Assembly (NCBI GenBank): GCA_002291855.1
Contig: DBAW01000168.1
Span: 1 to 6,667 of the forward strand
Length of the DNA: 6,667 bases
Source: Sphingomonas sp. UBA1000
GTDB taxonomy: Bacteria > Pseudomonadota > Alphaproteobacteria > Sphingomonadales > Sphingomonadaceae
Direction of reading: 5' to 3'
The position numbers and the translations under genes were made by a program. This document shows, one piece after another, positions 1 to 5,982 of the stretch. Each line of letters begins with the position of its first letter. Within the stretch, counting starts at the first letter, position 1. Below the pieces are notes generated by a model. The model searched no databases. It worked only from the letters and a program-made list of their open reading frames with translations, and had not been told where the DNA came from.

Positions 1-241
1 CGCCCAGCCCACCGCTCAGGCCGCCGCCCCGCCCGCGCCCCGCGCCGCCGAGCTGGTGATCCGGCGCGGCGATCCGGTGACGCTCGCCAGCGAACAGCCG
101 GGATTTTCGGTGTCGGCCGAAGCCGTCGCCATGGCCGATGCCGCCGCCGGTGCGCGCATTGCCGTCAAGGTCGATGGCGCGCGCGCGCCCGTTCAGGCGA
201 TTGCCGTCGCGCCGGGGCGGGCGCTGCTGCCGGCGCGCTGA
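1..241 (+). CDS. flgA: FlgA, flagellar P-ring assembly chaperone (C-terminal part only)
   Basis: The reading frame is open from the left edge (first full codon at base 2) to TGA at 239-241, giving 79 residues of a protein whose start lies outside the window. FlgA is a periplasmic chaperone that helps FlgI subunits assemble into the P ring around the flagellar rod. The visible part fits the C-terminal SAF-like domain of FlgA: a hydrophobic strand leading into RRGDPVTL, then a GFSVS segment, an A-M-A-DAAAG-RI-V stretch, and a final V-AIAVAPGRA strand close to the C-terminus. The Ala/Pro-rich stretch at the left edge looks like an interdomain linker. The GTG at 56 is internal to this domain and is not the true start. 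The next gene, flgM, often neighbours flgA in proteobacteria, which supports the call. The N-terminal signal peptide cannot be checked here. Confidence 0.85.
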   Translation, partial: AQPTAQAAAPPAPRAAELVIRRGDPVTLASEQPGFSVSAEAVAMADAAAGARIAVKVDGARAPVQAIAVAPGRALLPAR

Positions 242-260
242 AAAAACTTTGCCGCGCGGT

Positions 261-287
261 TAAAGCCCCCGCCGATCCGGCCGTATT
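261..287 (+). promoter_or_regulatory. Sigma-28 (FliA) type promoter of flgM-flgN
   Basis: TAAAGCCC at 261-268 and GCCGTATT at 280-287 are separated by 11 bases, exactly the spacing of the enterobacterial sigma-28 consensus (TAAAGTTT, N11, GCCGATAA). The -35 core TAAA and the -10 core GCCG are intact. The expected start near 294 leaves a leader of about 33 bases before the flgM GTG. The flagellin promoter at 5914-5940 has the same architecture and an identical first octamer. The motif is seen in the sequence; its use by FliA is inferred. Confidence 0.8.
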
Positions 288-312
288 GAGCCTCAGGACC
301 GGCAACCATGGC

Positions 313-320
313 AAAGGAGG
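313..320 (+). promoter_or_regulatory. Strong ribosome binding site that fixes the flgM start
   Basis: AAAGGAGG at 313-320 is a near-complete anti-16S match and lies 6 bases before GTG 327 (9 before the next in-frame GTG, 330). It decides against the ATG at 308, which lies upstream of it and opens a different frame with no FlgM similarity. Confidence 0.8.
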
Positions 321-326
321 CAGGGG

Positions 327-620
327 GTGGTGGATCCGATCAGCATCAAATCCGCCCTGACGCGGGTGGGCCCGATCAACGGACCGGGGGCGCCATCCGC
401 CCGTCAGCCCGAACAGGCGTCCGCCGCCCGCGCCGATGCGCTCGCCGACACGCGCCGCGCCGCGCGGGAGATGGCGGCCCGCCCGCCCGTCGATGCCGAC
501 CGGGTTGCCGAGATTCGCCGCGCGCTCGAAGAGGGCCGCTTTCCGATCACGCCTGCCAAGATCGCCGACCGGCTGATCGCGGCACAGATGCTATGGGCAC
601 GACGCGATGAGCAGGATTGA
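327..620 (+). CDS. flgM: FlgM, anti-sigma-28 factor
   Basis: This 97-residue protein binds FliA (sigma-28) in the cytoplasm and blocks late flagellar transcription until the finished hook-basal body exports FlgM. The conserved sigma-binding half is clear at residues 55-84: VDADRVAEIRRALEEG, then RFPITPAKIADRLI, the usual FlgM pattern in which the helix contacting sigma-28 is followed by YxIDxxKIA-like sequence. The N-terminal half (residues 1-50) is Ala/Pro/Gly-rich and probably disordered, as in known FlgM proteins that pass through the narrow export channel. Translation probably begins at GTG 327, set by the AAAGGAGG site at 313-320; GTG 330 is possible. The gene has its own sigma-28 promoter at 261-287, giving negative feedback on FliA. 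Its stop overlaps the start of the next gene by 14 bases. Length is typical of the family. Confidence 0.9.
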   Translation: MVDPISIKSALTRVGPINGPGAPSARQPEQASAARADALADTRRAAREMAARPPVDADRVAEIRRALEEGRFPITPAKIADRLIAAQMLWARRDEQD

Positions 621-912
621 TGCGTTGGCGCAGGTGATCGCGTCGCTGAACGCCGAACTTGCAGCGCTCAGGGCGTTCGACATCGCCGCGCTGGCCGAGG
701 CGACCGACATCAAGGAACGCGGCATCGCGCTGCTCGCTTCGGGGCAGGACAATCCGCTGACCCCCGATGAACGCGCGCTCGCCGAACAGGCGATGCGCCT
801 CAACGAACAGGCGCGGGTCTATGTCAATCTGATGAGCGCCAATGTCCGCCAGCGGCTTGAGGCGCTGACCGGCACCATGCCGGTCGCCTATGCGCCGCGG
901 GCGGCGGCATAA
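607..912 (+). CDS. flgN: FlgN-like flagellar export chaperone
   Basis: This 101-residue protein begins at ATG 607 inside the last codons of flgM (14-base overlap in another frame). No good ribosome binding site is visible upstream, so translational coupling to flgM is likely. The sequence is predicted to be almost entirely helical, with hydrophobic heptad-like spacing through residues 5-65 and a second amphipathic helix around VYVNLMSANVRQRLEAL. There is no signal peptide or membrane segment. FlgN chaperones bind the hook-filament junction proteins FlgK and FlgL in the cytoplasm and bring them to the export apparatus through FlhA. FlgN proteins diverge strongly, so the assignment leans on size, helical make-up and the conserved flgM-flgN order. 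It could be recorded conservatively as a hypothetical flagellar protein. The C-terminus is short and Ala-rich. Confidence 0.65.
   Translation: MSRIDALAQVIASLNAELAALRAFDIAALAEATDIKERGIALLASGQDNPLTPDERALAEQAMRLNEQARVYVNLMSANVRQRLEALTGTMPVAYAPRAAA
867..885. repeat. 8-base inverted repeat near the 3' end of flgN
   Basis: GACCGGCA at 867-874 and TGCCGGTC at 878-885 are perfect inverted arms around CCA. The dyad is inside coding sequence, about 240-255 bases before the predicted sigma-54 start near 1123. It may be an activator-binding enhancer site or chance in GC-rich coding DNA. Confidence 0.3.
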
Positions 913-918
913 TCCATC

Positions 919-939
919 CATGCCGCGCGCTGCGGCATG
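919..939. repeat. 8-base inverted repeat just after flgN
   Basis: CATGCCGC at 919-926 pairs perfectly with GCGGCATG at 932-939 around a 5-base loop, starting 6 bases after the flgN stop. No T-run follows on either strand, so it is not a standard intrinsic terminator. It could be an RNA 3'-end hairpin or a protein-binding dyad upstream of the sigma-54 promoter. Confidence 0.45.
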
Positions 940-948
940 AACGAGACT

Positions 949-975
949 TCCTCCCCCGGTCGCCCGCGGGGAGGA
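949..975. repeat. Second inverted repeat in the flgN-transglycosylase gap
   Basis: TCCTCCCC at 949-956 pairs with GGGGAGGA at 968-975 around an 11-base GC-rich loop. With the hairpin at 919-939 it makes a tandem pair of potential stem-loops after flgN. A Rho-independent role is weak because no T-run follows. In the rest of the 913-1142 gap the only other signal seen is the sigma-54 promoter; 976-1090 shows no convincing gene or motif. Confidence 0.35.
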
Positions 976-1096
976 GGACGGGTCGCCGGTCCGGGCGCGC
1001 TGCCGCTGTGCGCGACCGGGGCGGTGCCACGGGGGCGGTGCGGCGACCTGGGGGCTTGAGGGGCCGCCGCGCCGTCCCCGACCAGCAGGCGGTTTC

Positions 1097-1112
1097 TGGC
1101 ACGATCTTTGCT
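1097..1112 (+). promoter_or_regulatory. Sigma-54 (RpoN) promoter of the transglycosylase-flhA-fliA operon
   Basis: TGGCAC at 1097-1102, five bases, then TTGCT at 1108-1112 match the sigma-54 consensus (TGGCAC, N5, TTGCA/T). The invariant GG (1098-1099) and GC (1110-1111) have the required spacing. Setting GG at -25/-24 places transcription start near 1123, leaving a 20-base leader before ATG 1143. A sigma-54 activator gene begins at 6072 in this window. The motif is direct observation; activity is inferred. Confidence 0.85.
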
Positions 1113-1142
1113 CAACCGATCCCGAATCAACGGGATGCGTGC

Positions 1143-1997
1143 ATGACGATCGCCAGCTTCAGCGTTCAGGACCGGCCCGGCGGAGTGCATTCCGCCATCG
1201 CGGTGGCGGCGGCGCGGACCGGGATGGATTTCAGCTATCTGCTCGGTCAGGCGCAGGTCGAATCGGCGATGCGCCCCGATGCGCGCGCCGCGACCAGCAG
1301 CGCCGAGGGGCTGTACCAGTTCATCGACCAGAGCTGGCTGGGCATCGTCCAGCGCCACGGCGCGGCGCATGGCCTTGGCTGGGCGGCAGAGGCGATCAGC
1401 GCGGGGCCGGGCGGCCGCTTCCATGTCGCCGATCCGGGCCTGCGCCGCGCGATCCTCGACCTGCGCCGCGATCCGCGCACGGCGGCGCTGATGGCCGCCG
1501 AACATGCCGCCGACAACAAGGCCGAGCTGGAAGCGCGCTTCGGCCGCGATATGGGCCCGGCCGATCTCTATATGGCCCATTTCCTCGGGCTGGGCGGCGC
1601 GCGCCGCTTCATCGCCGCGCTCGACAGCGATCCCGACCAGCCGGCGGCGCGGATGTTTCCGGCCGCCGCCGCCGCCAATCGCGGCGTGTTCTTCGCCCCC
1701 GATGGCCGCGCGCGTTCGGTGGCCGAAATCCATGGCCGCTTTGCCGAGCGGCTGCACCGCGGTGCCCGGCTTGCCGGGGGCGGCAATCCCTTGCCGGACA
1801 TGATGCCGGATCTTGCCGCCGCCGCGCCGGCCCGGTTCGCGCGGGCGGTGATGCCCCCCCCCGCCGATGCCGATGCCGGTGCGCGCACCACGCTCGATGA
1901 TCTGCTGGCGCGCGGGCGGACGCGCGACAGCCTGCTGCGCCCCAGGCCGGATACGGCGCGGCTCGCCTATCTGATGCTTGCCGGCATAGGGGGCTGA
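1143..1997 (+). CDS. SLT-family lytic transglycosylase of the flagellar operon
   Basis: This 284-residue protein should cleave the glycan strands of peptidoglycan, probably to open a hole for the flagellar rod. The SLT fold appears near the N-terminus: the candidate catalytic glutamate is E40 in AQVESAM, followed by the family motif EGLYQFIDQSW (residues 55-65) and, further on, YMAHFLG (143-149) with a GGARRF segment. The C-terminal 100 residues are less ordered, with Ala/Pro-rich stretches. ATG 1143 was chosen because it sits 20 bases after the predicted sigma-54 start, with a modest CGGGA site at 1131-1135; the frame stays open back to 1008, but that extension has no homology-like character and crosses the promoter. 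No Sec signal peptide is visible, which is odd for an enzyme acting outside the membrane. The stop lies 4 bases before flhA. A run of nine C (1854-1862) is in the coding sequence. Its role is like that of the FlgJ muramidase domain or SltF, but I do not assign either name. Confidence 0.8.
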   Translation: MTIASFSVQDRPGGVHSAIAVAAARTGMDFSYLLGQAQVESAMRPDARAATSSAEGLYQFIDQSWLGIVQRHGAAHGLGWAAEAISAGPGGRFHVADPGLRRAILDLRRDPRTAALMAAEHAADNKAELEARFGRDMGPADLYMAHFLGLGGARRFIAALDSDPDQPAARMFPAAAAANRGVFFAPDGRARSVAEIHGRFAERLHRGARLAGGGNPLPDMMPDLAAAAPARFARAVMPPPADADAGARTTLDDLLARGRTRDSLLRPRPDTARLAYLMLAGIGG

Positions 1998-2001
1998 GAT
2001 C

Positions 2002-4089
2002 ATGGCCAGCCTGACACTCACCCCGGCGCTTGCCGGCCGCGCCGGCCGGGTCGCCGCGCTGCCGGCGGGCATCTTGCTGCTCGTCCTGCTGATGGTCGTG
2101 CCGATCCCGGCGGCGCTGCTCGACCTGTTCTTCATCCTCAACATCATGATTTCGGTCGCGGTGCTGATGGTCGCGCTCAACGCCGAAAAGCCGCTCGATT
2201 TTTCAAGCTTCCCGACCGTGCTGCTGCTCGCCACTCTGTTCCGGCTGGCGCTCAACGTCGCTTCCACGCGCGTCGTCCTCGTCCACGGGCATGAAGGCAA
2301 TGCCGCCGCCGGCCATGTGATCGAGGCGTTCGGCAGCTTCCTGATCGGCGGCGACTATGTCGTCGGCCTGCTCGTCTTTGCCATTCTGGTCATCATCAAC
2401 ATGGTGGTGATCACCAAGGGCGCGGGGCGCGTGTCGGAAGTGTCGGCGCGCTTCACCCTCGATGCGCTGCCGGGCAAGCAGATGGCGATCGATGCCGATC
2501 TCAATGCCGGGCTGATTACCCCCGACGAGGCCAAGGCCCGCCGCGTCGAAGTGGCGACCGAGGCCGATTTCTACGGCTCGATGGACGGTTCGTCCAAGTT
2601 CGTGAAGGGCGATGCCATCGCCGCGCTGCTGATCCTTGGCGTCAATGTGCTGGGCGGGCTGGTGATCGGGGTTGCGAGCCACGGGCTGGGCATCGGTGAT
2701 GCGGCGCGCGCCTATGTGCTGCTCGCGGTCGGCGATGCGCTGGTCGCGCAGATCCCGGCGCTGCTGCTGTCGATCGCGGCGGCGGCGATCGTCACCCGCG
2801 TCGCCTCCGCGCATGATCTTGCCGGCCAGATCGGCAGCCAGTTCGCCAGCCCGCGCACCTGGGCGCCGGTGGCGGCCATCCTTGCCCTGCTTGGCCTGCT
2901 GCCGGGGATGCCGGGGCTGTTGCTGCTGCCGGCGGCGGCGATTGCCGGGCTTGCCGCCTGGGCGCTCGCCCGTGCCAAGGCGCGCGCCGATGCCGCGCCC
3001 GCCCCGGTGGCCGAGGAACCCGCAGACATCAGCCGCATCGACTGGTCGGAAGTCGCCGATGCGATGCAGGTCAATCTGGAAATCGGCTATGGGCTGGTGC
3101 CGATGGTCGATGACCGCGCAGGCGCGCCGCTGATGGCGCGGATCACCGGCGTCAGGCGTCAGCTGTCGAAGGAGCTGGGCTTTGTCGTGCCGCAGGTCCG
3201 GGTGCGCGACAATATCGGCCTTGCCCCCTATCGCTACCGCGTGCTCGTCAACGGCGTGGTCGTGGGCGAGGACGAGGTCGCGCCCGACGAGATGCTGGCG
3301 CTCGACACCGGCCAGGCGGTCGGCAGCCTGCGCGGCCGGGCGGCGCGCGACCCGACCTTCGGCCTTGACGCGACCTGGATTGCCGCCGCCGATGCCGACG
3401 CGGCGACCGCGCAGGGCTATATGGTCGTCGACAGCGGCACCGTGATCGCCACCCATCTCAACCATCTGCTCGGCACCCATGCCGCCGATCTGCTCGGCCC
3501 CGACGAGGTGCAGAGCCTGCTCGACCGGCTGAAGGAGCAGGCGGCGCAGCTGGTCGCCTCGCTGTCGCCCAATCCGGTGCCGCTCACCGTGCTGACCCAG
3601 GTGTTGCGCGCGCTGCTGGCGGAAAACATCCCGATCCGCGAGTTCCGCCGCATCGGTGCCGCGATCGCGGTCGCTGCGCAGCGGACGCTCGATGCCGAGG
3701 AGCTGGCGGAGGCGATCCGCCCCGATCTCGGCCCGCTGATCATCCAGAAGCTGTGCGCCCCGCGCGAGCCGCTGCGCGTGATGACGCTCGAGGCCGGGCT
3801 GGAGGCCGTGCTGGGGCAGGCGGTGCGGTCCGATCCCGCCCGCCGCCACATGATCGATCCCGAGCTTGGCCGCCGCATCCTCGATTCGCTGCATCAGGCG
3901 GCGCAGCCGCTGATCGCCGAGGCGCGGCCCTTTGCGCTGATCGTGCAGCCGGGCATCCGCATCGCGCTGCGCAAGCTGGTCAGGACCGCGCTGCCCGACA
4001 CGCCGGTGATGAGCTTTCTCGAAGTGCCGGACGACAAGCCGGTCGACGTCGTCGCCGTGATCGGCGCGCCCCAGCAACTCGCGGCCTGA
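2002..4089 (+). CDS. flhA: FlhA, flagellar type III export gate protein
   Basis: FlhA is the large inner-membrane subunit of the flagellar export gate. It forms a ring that uses proton motive force and receives chaperone-substrate complexes on its cytoplasmic side. The 695-residue length is normal for the family. Residues about 19-325 hold the membrane part, with hydrophobic segments near 21-39, 42-60, 115-137, 204-226, 236-265 and 286-322. Between them lies the FHIPEP family signature at 143-166 (RVSEVSARF, LDALPGKQM, AIDAD). The conserved Asp of the FVKGDAIA motif (D204) corresponds to the functionally important D208 of Salmonella FlhA. From about 345 on is the cytoplasmic domain that docks FliJ, FlgN and other chaperones. 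The ATG lies 4 bases after the transglycosylase stop, with AGGGGG (1988-1993) as the likely ribosome site. Co-transcription with the upstream and downstream genes is expected. No truncation is seen. Confidence 0.97.
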   Translation: MASLTLTPALAGRAGRVAALPAGILLLVLLMVVPIPAALLDLFFILNIMISVAVLMVALNAEKPLDFSSFPTVLLLATLFRLALNVASTRVVLVHGHEGNAAAGHVIEAFGSFLIGGDYVVGLLVFAILVIINMVVITKGAGRVSEVSARFTLDALPGKQMAIDADLNAGLITPDEAKARRVEVATEADFYGSMDGSSKFVKGDAIAALLILGVNVLGGLVIGVASHGLGIGDAARAYVLLAVGDALVAQIPALLLSIAAAAIVTRVASAHDLAGQIGSQFASPRTWAPVAAILALLGLLPGMPGLLLLPAAAIAGLAAWALARAKARADAAPAPVAEEPADISRIDWSEVADAMQVNLEIGYGLVPMVDDRAGAPLMARITGVRRQLSKELGFVVPQVRVRDNIGLAPYRYRVLVNGVVVGEDEVAPDEMLALDTGQAVGSLRGRAARDPTFGLDATWIAAADADAATAQGYMVVDSGTVIATHLNHLLGTHAADLLGPDEVQSLLDRLKEQAAQLVASLSPNPVPLTVLTQVLRALLAENIPIREFRRIGAAIAVAAQRTLDAEELAEAIRPDLGPLIIQKLCAPREPLRVMTLEAGLEAVLGQAVRSDPARRHMIDPELGRRILDSLHQAAQPLIAEARPFALIVQPGIRIALRKLVRTALPDTPVMSFLEVPDDKPVDVVAVIGAPQQLAA

Positions 4090-4098
4090 GGAACCGAT

Positions 4099-4830
4099 AT
4101 GGCCACTGCCCCCATCATGCCGCTCGTCTATGACCGTCCCGGCCGGCCCGCCGGCAACGAGGCGATGATCCGCGCGCATATGCCGCTCGTCCGCCGCATC
4201 GCCTGGCACGTCCATGGTTCGGTGTCGAACGCGGTCGAGGTCGAGGATCTGATCCAGACCGGGCTGGTCGCGCTGGTCGAGGCCGCCGCCAGTTTCGAGG
4301 ATCGCGGTCAGGTGACCTTCGCCCAATATCTGGCGACGCGCATTCGCGGCGCGATGATCGATGCGCTGCGCCGGCAGGCGACGCTGACCCGGGGCGCGAT
4401 GCGCCGCCGGCGCGCGCTGGCCGAGGCGGAGGCGGCGCTCGCCGCCGCTTATGGCCGCCCGGCGACCGAGGCCGAACTGGCCGAACGGCTGGGCGTGACG
4501 CGCGACCGGCTGCGCACCGACTATCTCGATGCGCGGCCGGTGCGGATGGAGCCGATCGACGGCGTCTATGCCGATGACAGCCCCTGGTTCATGAGCGACG
4601 AGCCGGACCCGTTTGCGACGCTGGAGCAGGAGGATCTGCACCGCGCGCTGACCGCCGCCATCGCCACCCTGTCGGCGCGCGAGGCGCAGGTGATCCAGCT
4701 TTATTATGTCGAGGAGCTGAATCTGGAGGAGATCGGCCAGGTGCTGGGCGTCGGCGCGGCGCGGATCTGCCAGATCAAAAAGGCCGCGCACCAGAAGCTC
4801 CGGGACGCGCTCGCCCGCCAGACCGGCTGA
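4099..4830 (+). CDS. fliA: FliA, sigma-28 factor for late flagellar genes
   Basis: This 243-residue sigma factor directs RNA polymerase to late flagellar promoters such as those of flagellin and flgM. Region 2 covers about residues 22-95, with the typical core-binding stretch VEVEDLIQTGLVALVEAA and the promoter-melting/-10-reading stretch TFAQYLATRIRGAMIDALRRQ split around it. Region 3 is about 98-145 (PATEAELAERLGVT helix). Region 4, reading the -35, is about 178-240, with LSAREAQVIQLYY and a helix-turn-helix in LEEIGQVLGV-RICQIKKAA. As is usual for FliA there is no region 1. The start at 4099 follows flhA by 9 bases, and the GAGGA ribosome site (4088-4092) overlaps the flhA stop. It should be co-transcribed from the sigma-54 promoter at 1097. 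Its partner anti-sigma factor (flgM) and two candidate target promoters are in this window. The gene directly follows flhA, without the flhF and flhG genes that many bacteria have there. Confidence 0.95.
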   Translation: MATAPIMPLVYDRPGRPAGNEAMIRAHMPLVRRIAWHVHGSVSNAVEVEDLIQTGLVALVEAAASFEDRGQVTFAQYLATRIRGAMIDALRRQATLTRGAMRRRRALAEAEAALAAAYGRPATEAELAERLGVTRDRLRTDYLDARPVRMEPIDGVYADDSPWFMSDEPDPFATLEQEDLHRALTAAIATLSAREAQVIQLYYVEELNLEEIGQVLGVGAARICQIKKAAHQKLRDALARQTG

Positions 4831-4933
4831 GCCGCGCGCCCCCACCTCCGGCCCCCCCCCCGCAACATCGTCACCAGCGCGACCATCGGTGCGCCGCTGC
4901 GCGTCCCGATCCGATGCCCGGTCCCAGACATGC

Positions 4934-4967
4934 AAAGGCCCCCGGCGCGTTGGGGGCGCCGGGGGCC
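4934..4967 (-). terminator. Intrinsic terminator of the flagellin gene
   Basis: GGCCCCCGGCGC (4937-4948) and GCGCCGGGGGCC (4956-4967) form a perfect 12-base stem with a 7-base loop. Read on the - strand, the stem is followed by TTT (4934-4936) and lies 61 bases beyond the flagellin stop. On the + strand no T-run follows, so it mainly suits flagellin; it may still slow transcription coming from fliA, for which no other terminator was seen in 4831-4933. Confidence 0.8.
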
Positions 4968-5028
4968 GGGTGGTATCCGCTACGCAACGGTTACTGAAAC
5001 AAACGCGACGTCACATCGCTGCCGCGCC

Positions 5029-5838
5029 TCAGCGCAGCAGGTTGAGCACGCCCGAGGCGCTCTGATTGGCCTGGGCGAGCATCGCGGTCGCCGCCTGGCT
5101 CAGGATCTGGGCCTTGGCGAGGTTGGTGGTTTCGACCGAGAAATCCGTGTCCTCGATGCGGCTGCGCGCGTCGGACAGGTTGTTGATGTTGTTGGTCAGG
5201 TTGTTGACCACCGATTGCAGGCGGCTCTGCCCGGCGCCCAGCGACGCGCGGGTGGTGTTGACCGCGGCCAGCGCGTCATCGACATCGCCGAGCGCGGTCG
5301 CCGCATCGGCGGCATCGGAAATGTCCGCGCCGGTCGCATCCGACAGATCAAGCCCGGTGATGGTGAGCGTGACGGTGTCGCCGTCATCGGCACCGGTCTG
5401 GATGTCCACGGTCACATCGGCCGTGCCGAACAGCGTGACGTCGTTGAAGGTGGTGTTGGCGATGATGTCGTCGATCTGCGCGCCCAGTTCGGCGACTTCG
5501 GTTTGCAGGTTCGCGCGGTCATCGTCGCTATAGGTGCCCGAGGCCGACTGGACGGCGAGTTCGCGGATGCGCTGGAGCATGTTGGTCACTTCGGTCAGCG
5601 CGCCTTCGGCGGTCTGCGCCAGCGAAATGCCGTCATTGGCGTTGCGGATCGCCTGGCTCATGCCGCGGATCTGCGAGGTCATCGAGCTGGCGATGGCAAG
5701 GCCGGCGGCGTCGTCGCGCGCGCTGTTGATGCGCTTGCCGGTCGACAGCCGCTCCATCGCGGTCTGCAGCGAAAGCTGGGCGGTGCGCGAGCCGTTCTGC
5801 GCCCTGAGCGCCGCCGAGTTGGTCGAAATCACAGTCAT
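5029..5838 (-). CDS. fliC: Flagellin, filament subunit
   Basis: This 269-residue protein is the flagellar filament subunit, exported through the FlhA gate. The N-terminal D0/D1 region is fully conserved: MTVISTNSAALRAQN, ERLSTGKRINSA-RDDAAGLAIA (29-50), RNANDGISLAQTAEGAL (65-81) and LQRIRELAVQSA (88-99). The C-terminal D1/D0 helices are also present (RSRIEDTDFSVET, then LAKAQILSQA to the final LNLLR). The central part is short and rich in Asp, Ala and Thr (about 135-200), so the outer domains D2/D3 are reduced to a small insert. There is no cysteine, as is common in flagellins. ATG at 5838 is chosen over an in-frame ATG at 5925: it has a GGAG site (complement of 5846-5849) 7 bases upstream, it gives the canonical N-terminus, and the longer version would start inside the promoter. 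The gene is convergent with fliA and has its own sigma-28 promoter and terminator, so it is a monocistronic unit. Confidence 0.96.
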   Translation of the reverse strand: MTVISTNSAALRAQNGSRTAQLSLQTAMERLSTGKRINSARDDAAGLAIASSMTSQIRGMSQAIRNANDGISLAQTAEGALTEVTNMLQRIRELAVQSASGTYSDDDRANLQTEVAELGAQIDDIIANTTFNDVTLFGTADVTVDIQTGADDGDTVTLTITGLDLSDATGADISDAADAATALGDVDDALAAVNTTRASLGAGQSRLQSVVNNLTNNINNLSDARSRIEDTDFSVETTNLAKAQILSQAATAMLAQANQSASGVLNLLR

Positions 5839-5845
5839 GTCCGGT

Positions 5846-5849
5846 CTCC
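5846..5849 (-). promoter_or_regulatory. Ribosome binding site of the flagellin gene
   Basis: On the - strand CGGAGA precedes the ATG, with GGAG 7 bases from it. It supports the start at 5838 rather than 5925. Confidence 0.7.
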
Positions 5850-5913
5850 GTCTGTGGTCCGGCCGCGCTTCATCGTCGCAGGAACGACAGCGAAGCCAGA
5901 GCAGCCACCCCAG

Positions 5914-5940
5914 AAAACGGCGCATGTCGTCCGGGCTTTA
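5914..5940 (-). promoter_or_regulatory. Sigma-28 (FliA) type promoter of the flagellin gene
   Basis: Reading the - strand, TAAAGCCC (5940 to 5933), 11 bases, then GCCGTTTT (5921 to 5914). The -35 octamer is identical to that before flgM, the spacing is the same, and the -10 differs at one base (GCCGTTTT against GCCGTATT). Transcription should begin near 5907, giving a leader of about 70 bases. Flagellin is the classic FliA target, and fliA is next door. Confidence 0.8.
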
Positions 5941-5982
5941 GCGGATTTTTCGCGCCGCCCGGCACGGCCCCGCCAAAATGCC

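Noticed and set aside
308..610. Alternative gene from ATG 308 overlapping flgM
   Set aside because: Its frame has no FlgM similarity, and the strong ribosome site at 313-320 lies after its start.
1008..1142. 45-residue extension of the transglycosylase from GTG 1008
   Set aside because: It would be translated across the sigma-54 promoter, upstream of the predicted transcript start, and gives no signal peptide or domain.
888..2300. 470-codon open frame on the - strand opposite the transglycosylase
   Set aside because: Same cause: composition-driven antisense frame, crossing the sigma-54 promoter and the start of flhA, with no recognisable protein character.
4203..4219. TGGCAC in fliA as a second sigma-54 promoter
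   Set aside because: The -12 element lacks the essential GC at the right spacing, and the site is internal to coding sequence.
4852..4861. C10 run between fliA and flagellin as a phase-variation switch
   Set aside because: It lies in non-coding DNA after the fliA stop and beyond the flagellin terminator, so slippage there has no evident effect.
2203..4935. 910-codon open frame on the - strand opposite flhA and fliA
   Set aside because: It lies opposite two certain genes, is dominated by Arg, His, Gln, Gly and Asp, and shows no domain. In GC-rich DNA the antisense frame of a real gene is often stop-free.
5839..5925. 29-residue N-terminal extension of flagellin from an ATG at 5925
   Set aside because: The ATG sits next to the sigma-28 -10 element, upstream of the expected transcript start near 5907, and flagellins begin at the MTVIST-type sequence.
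5961..5974. GGCAC followed by GC as a sigma-54 promoter for the activator gene
   Set aside because: The GG to GC spacing is one base too short and the TTGC context is absent.
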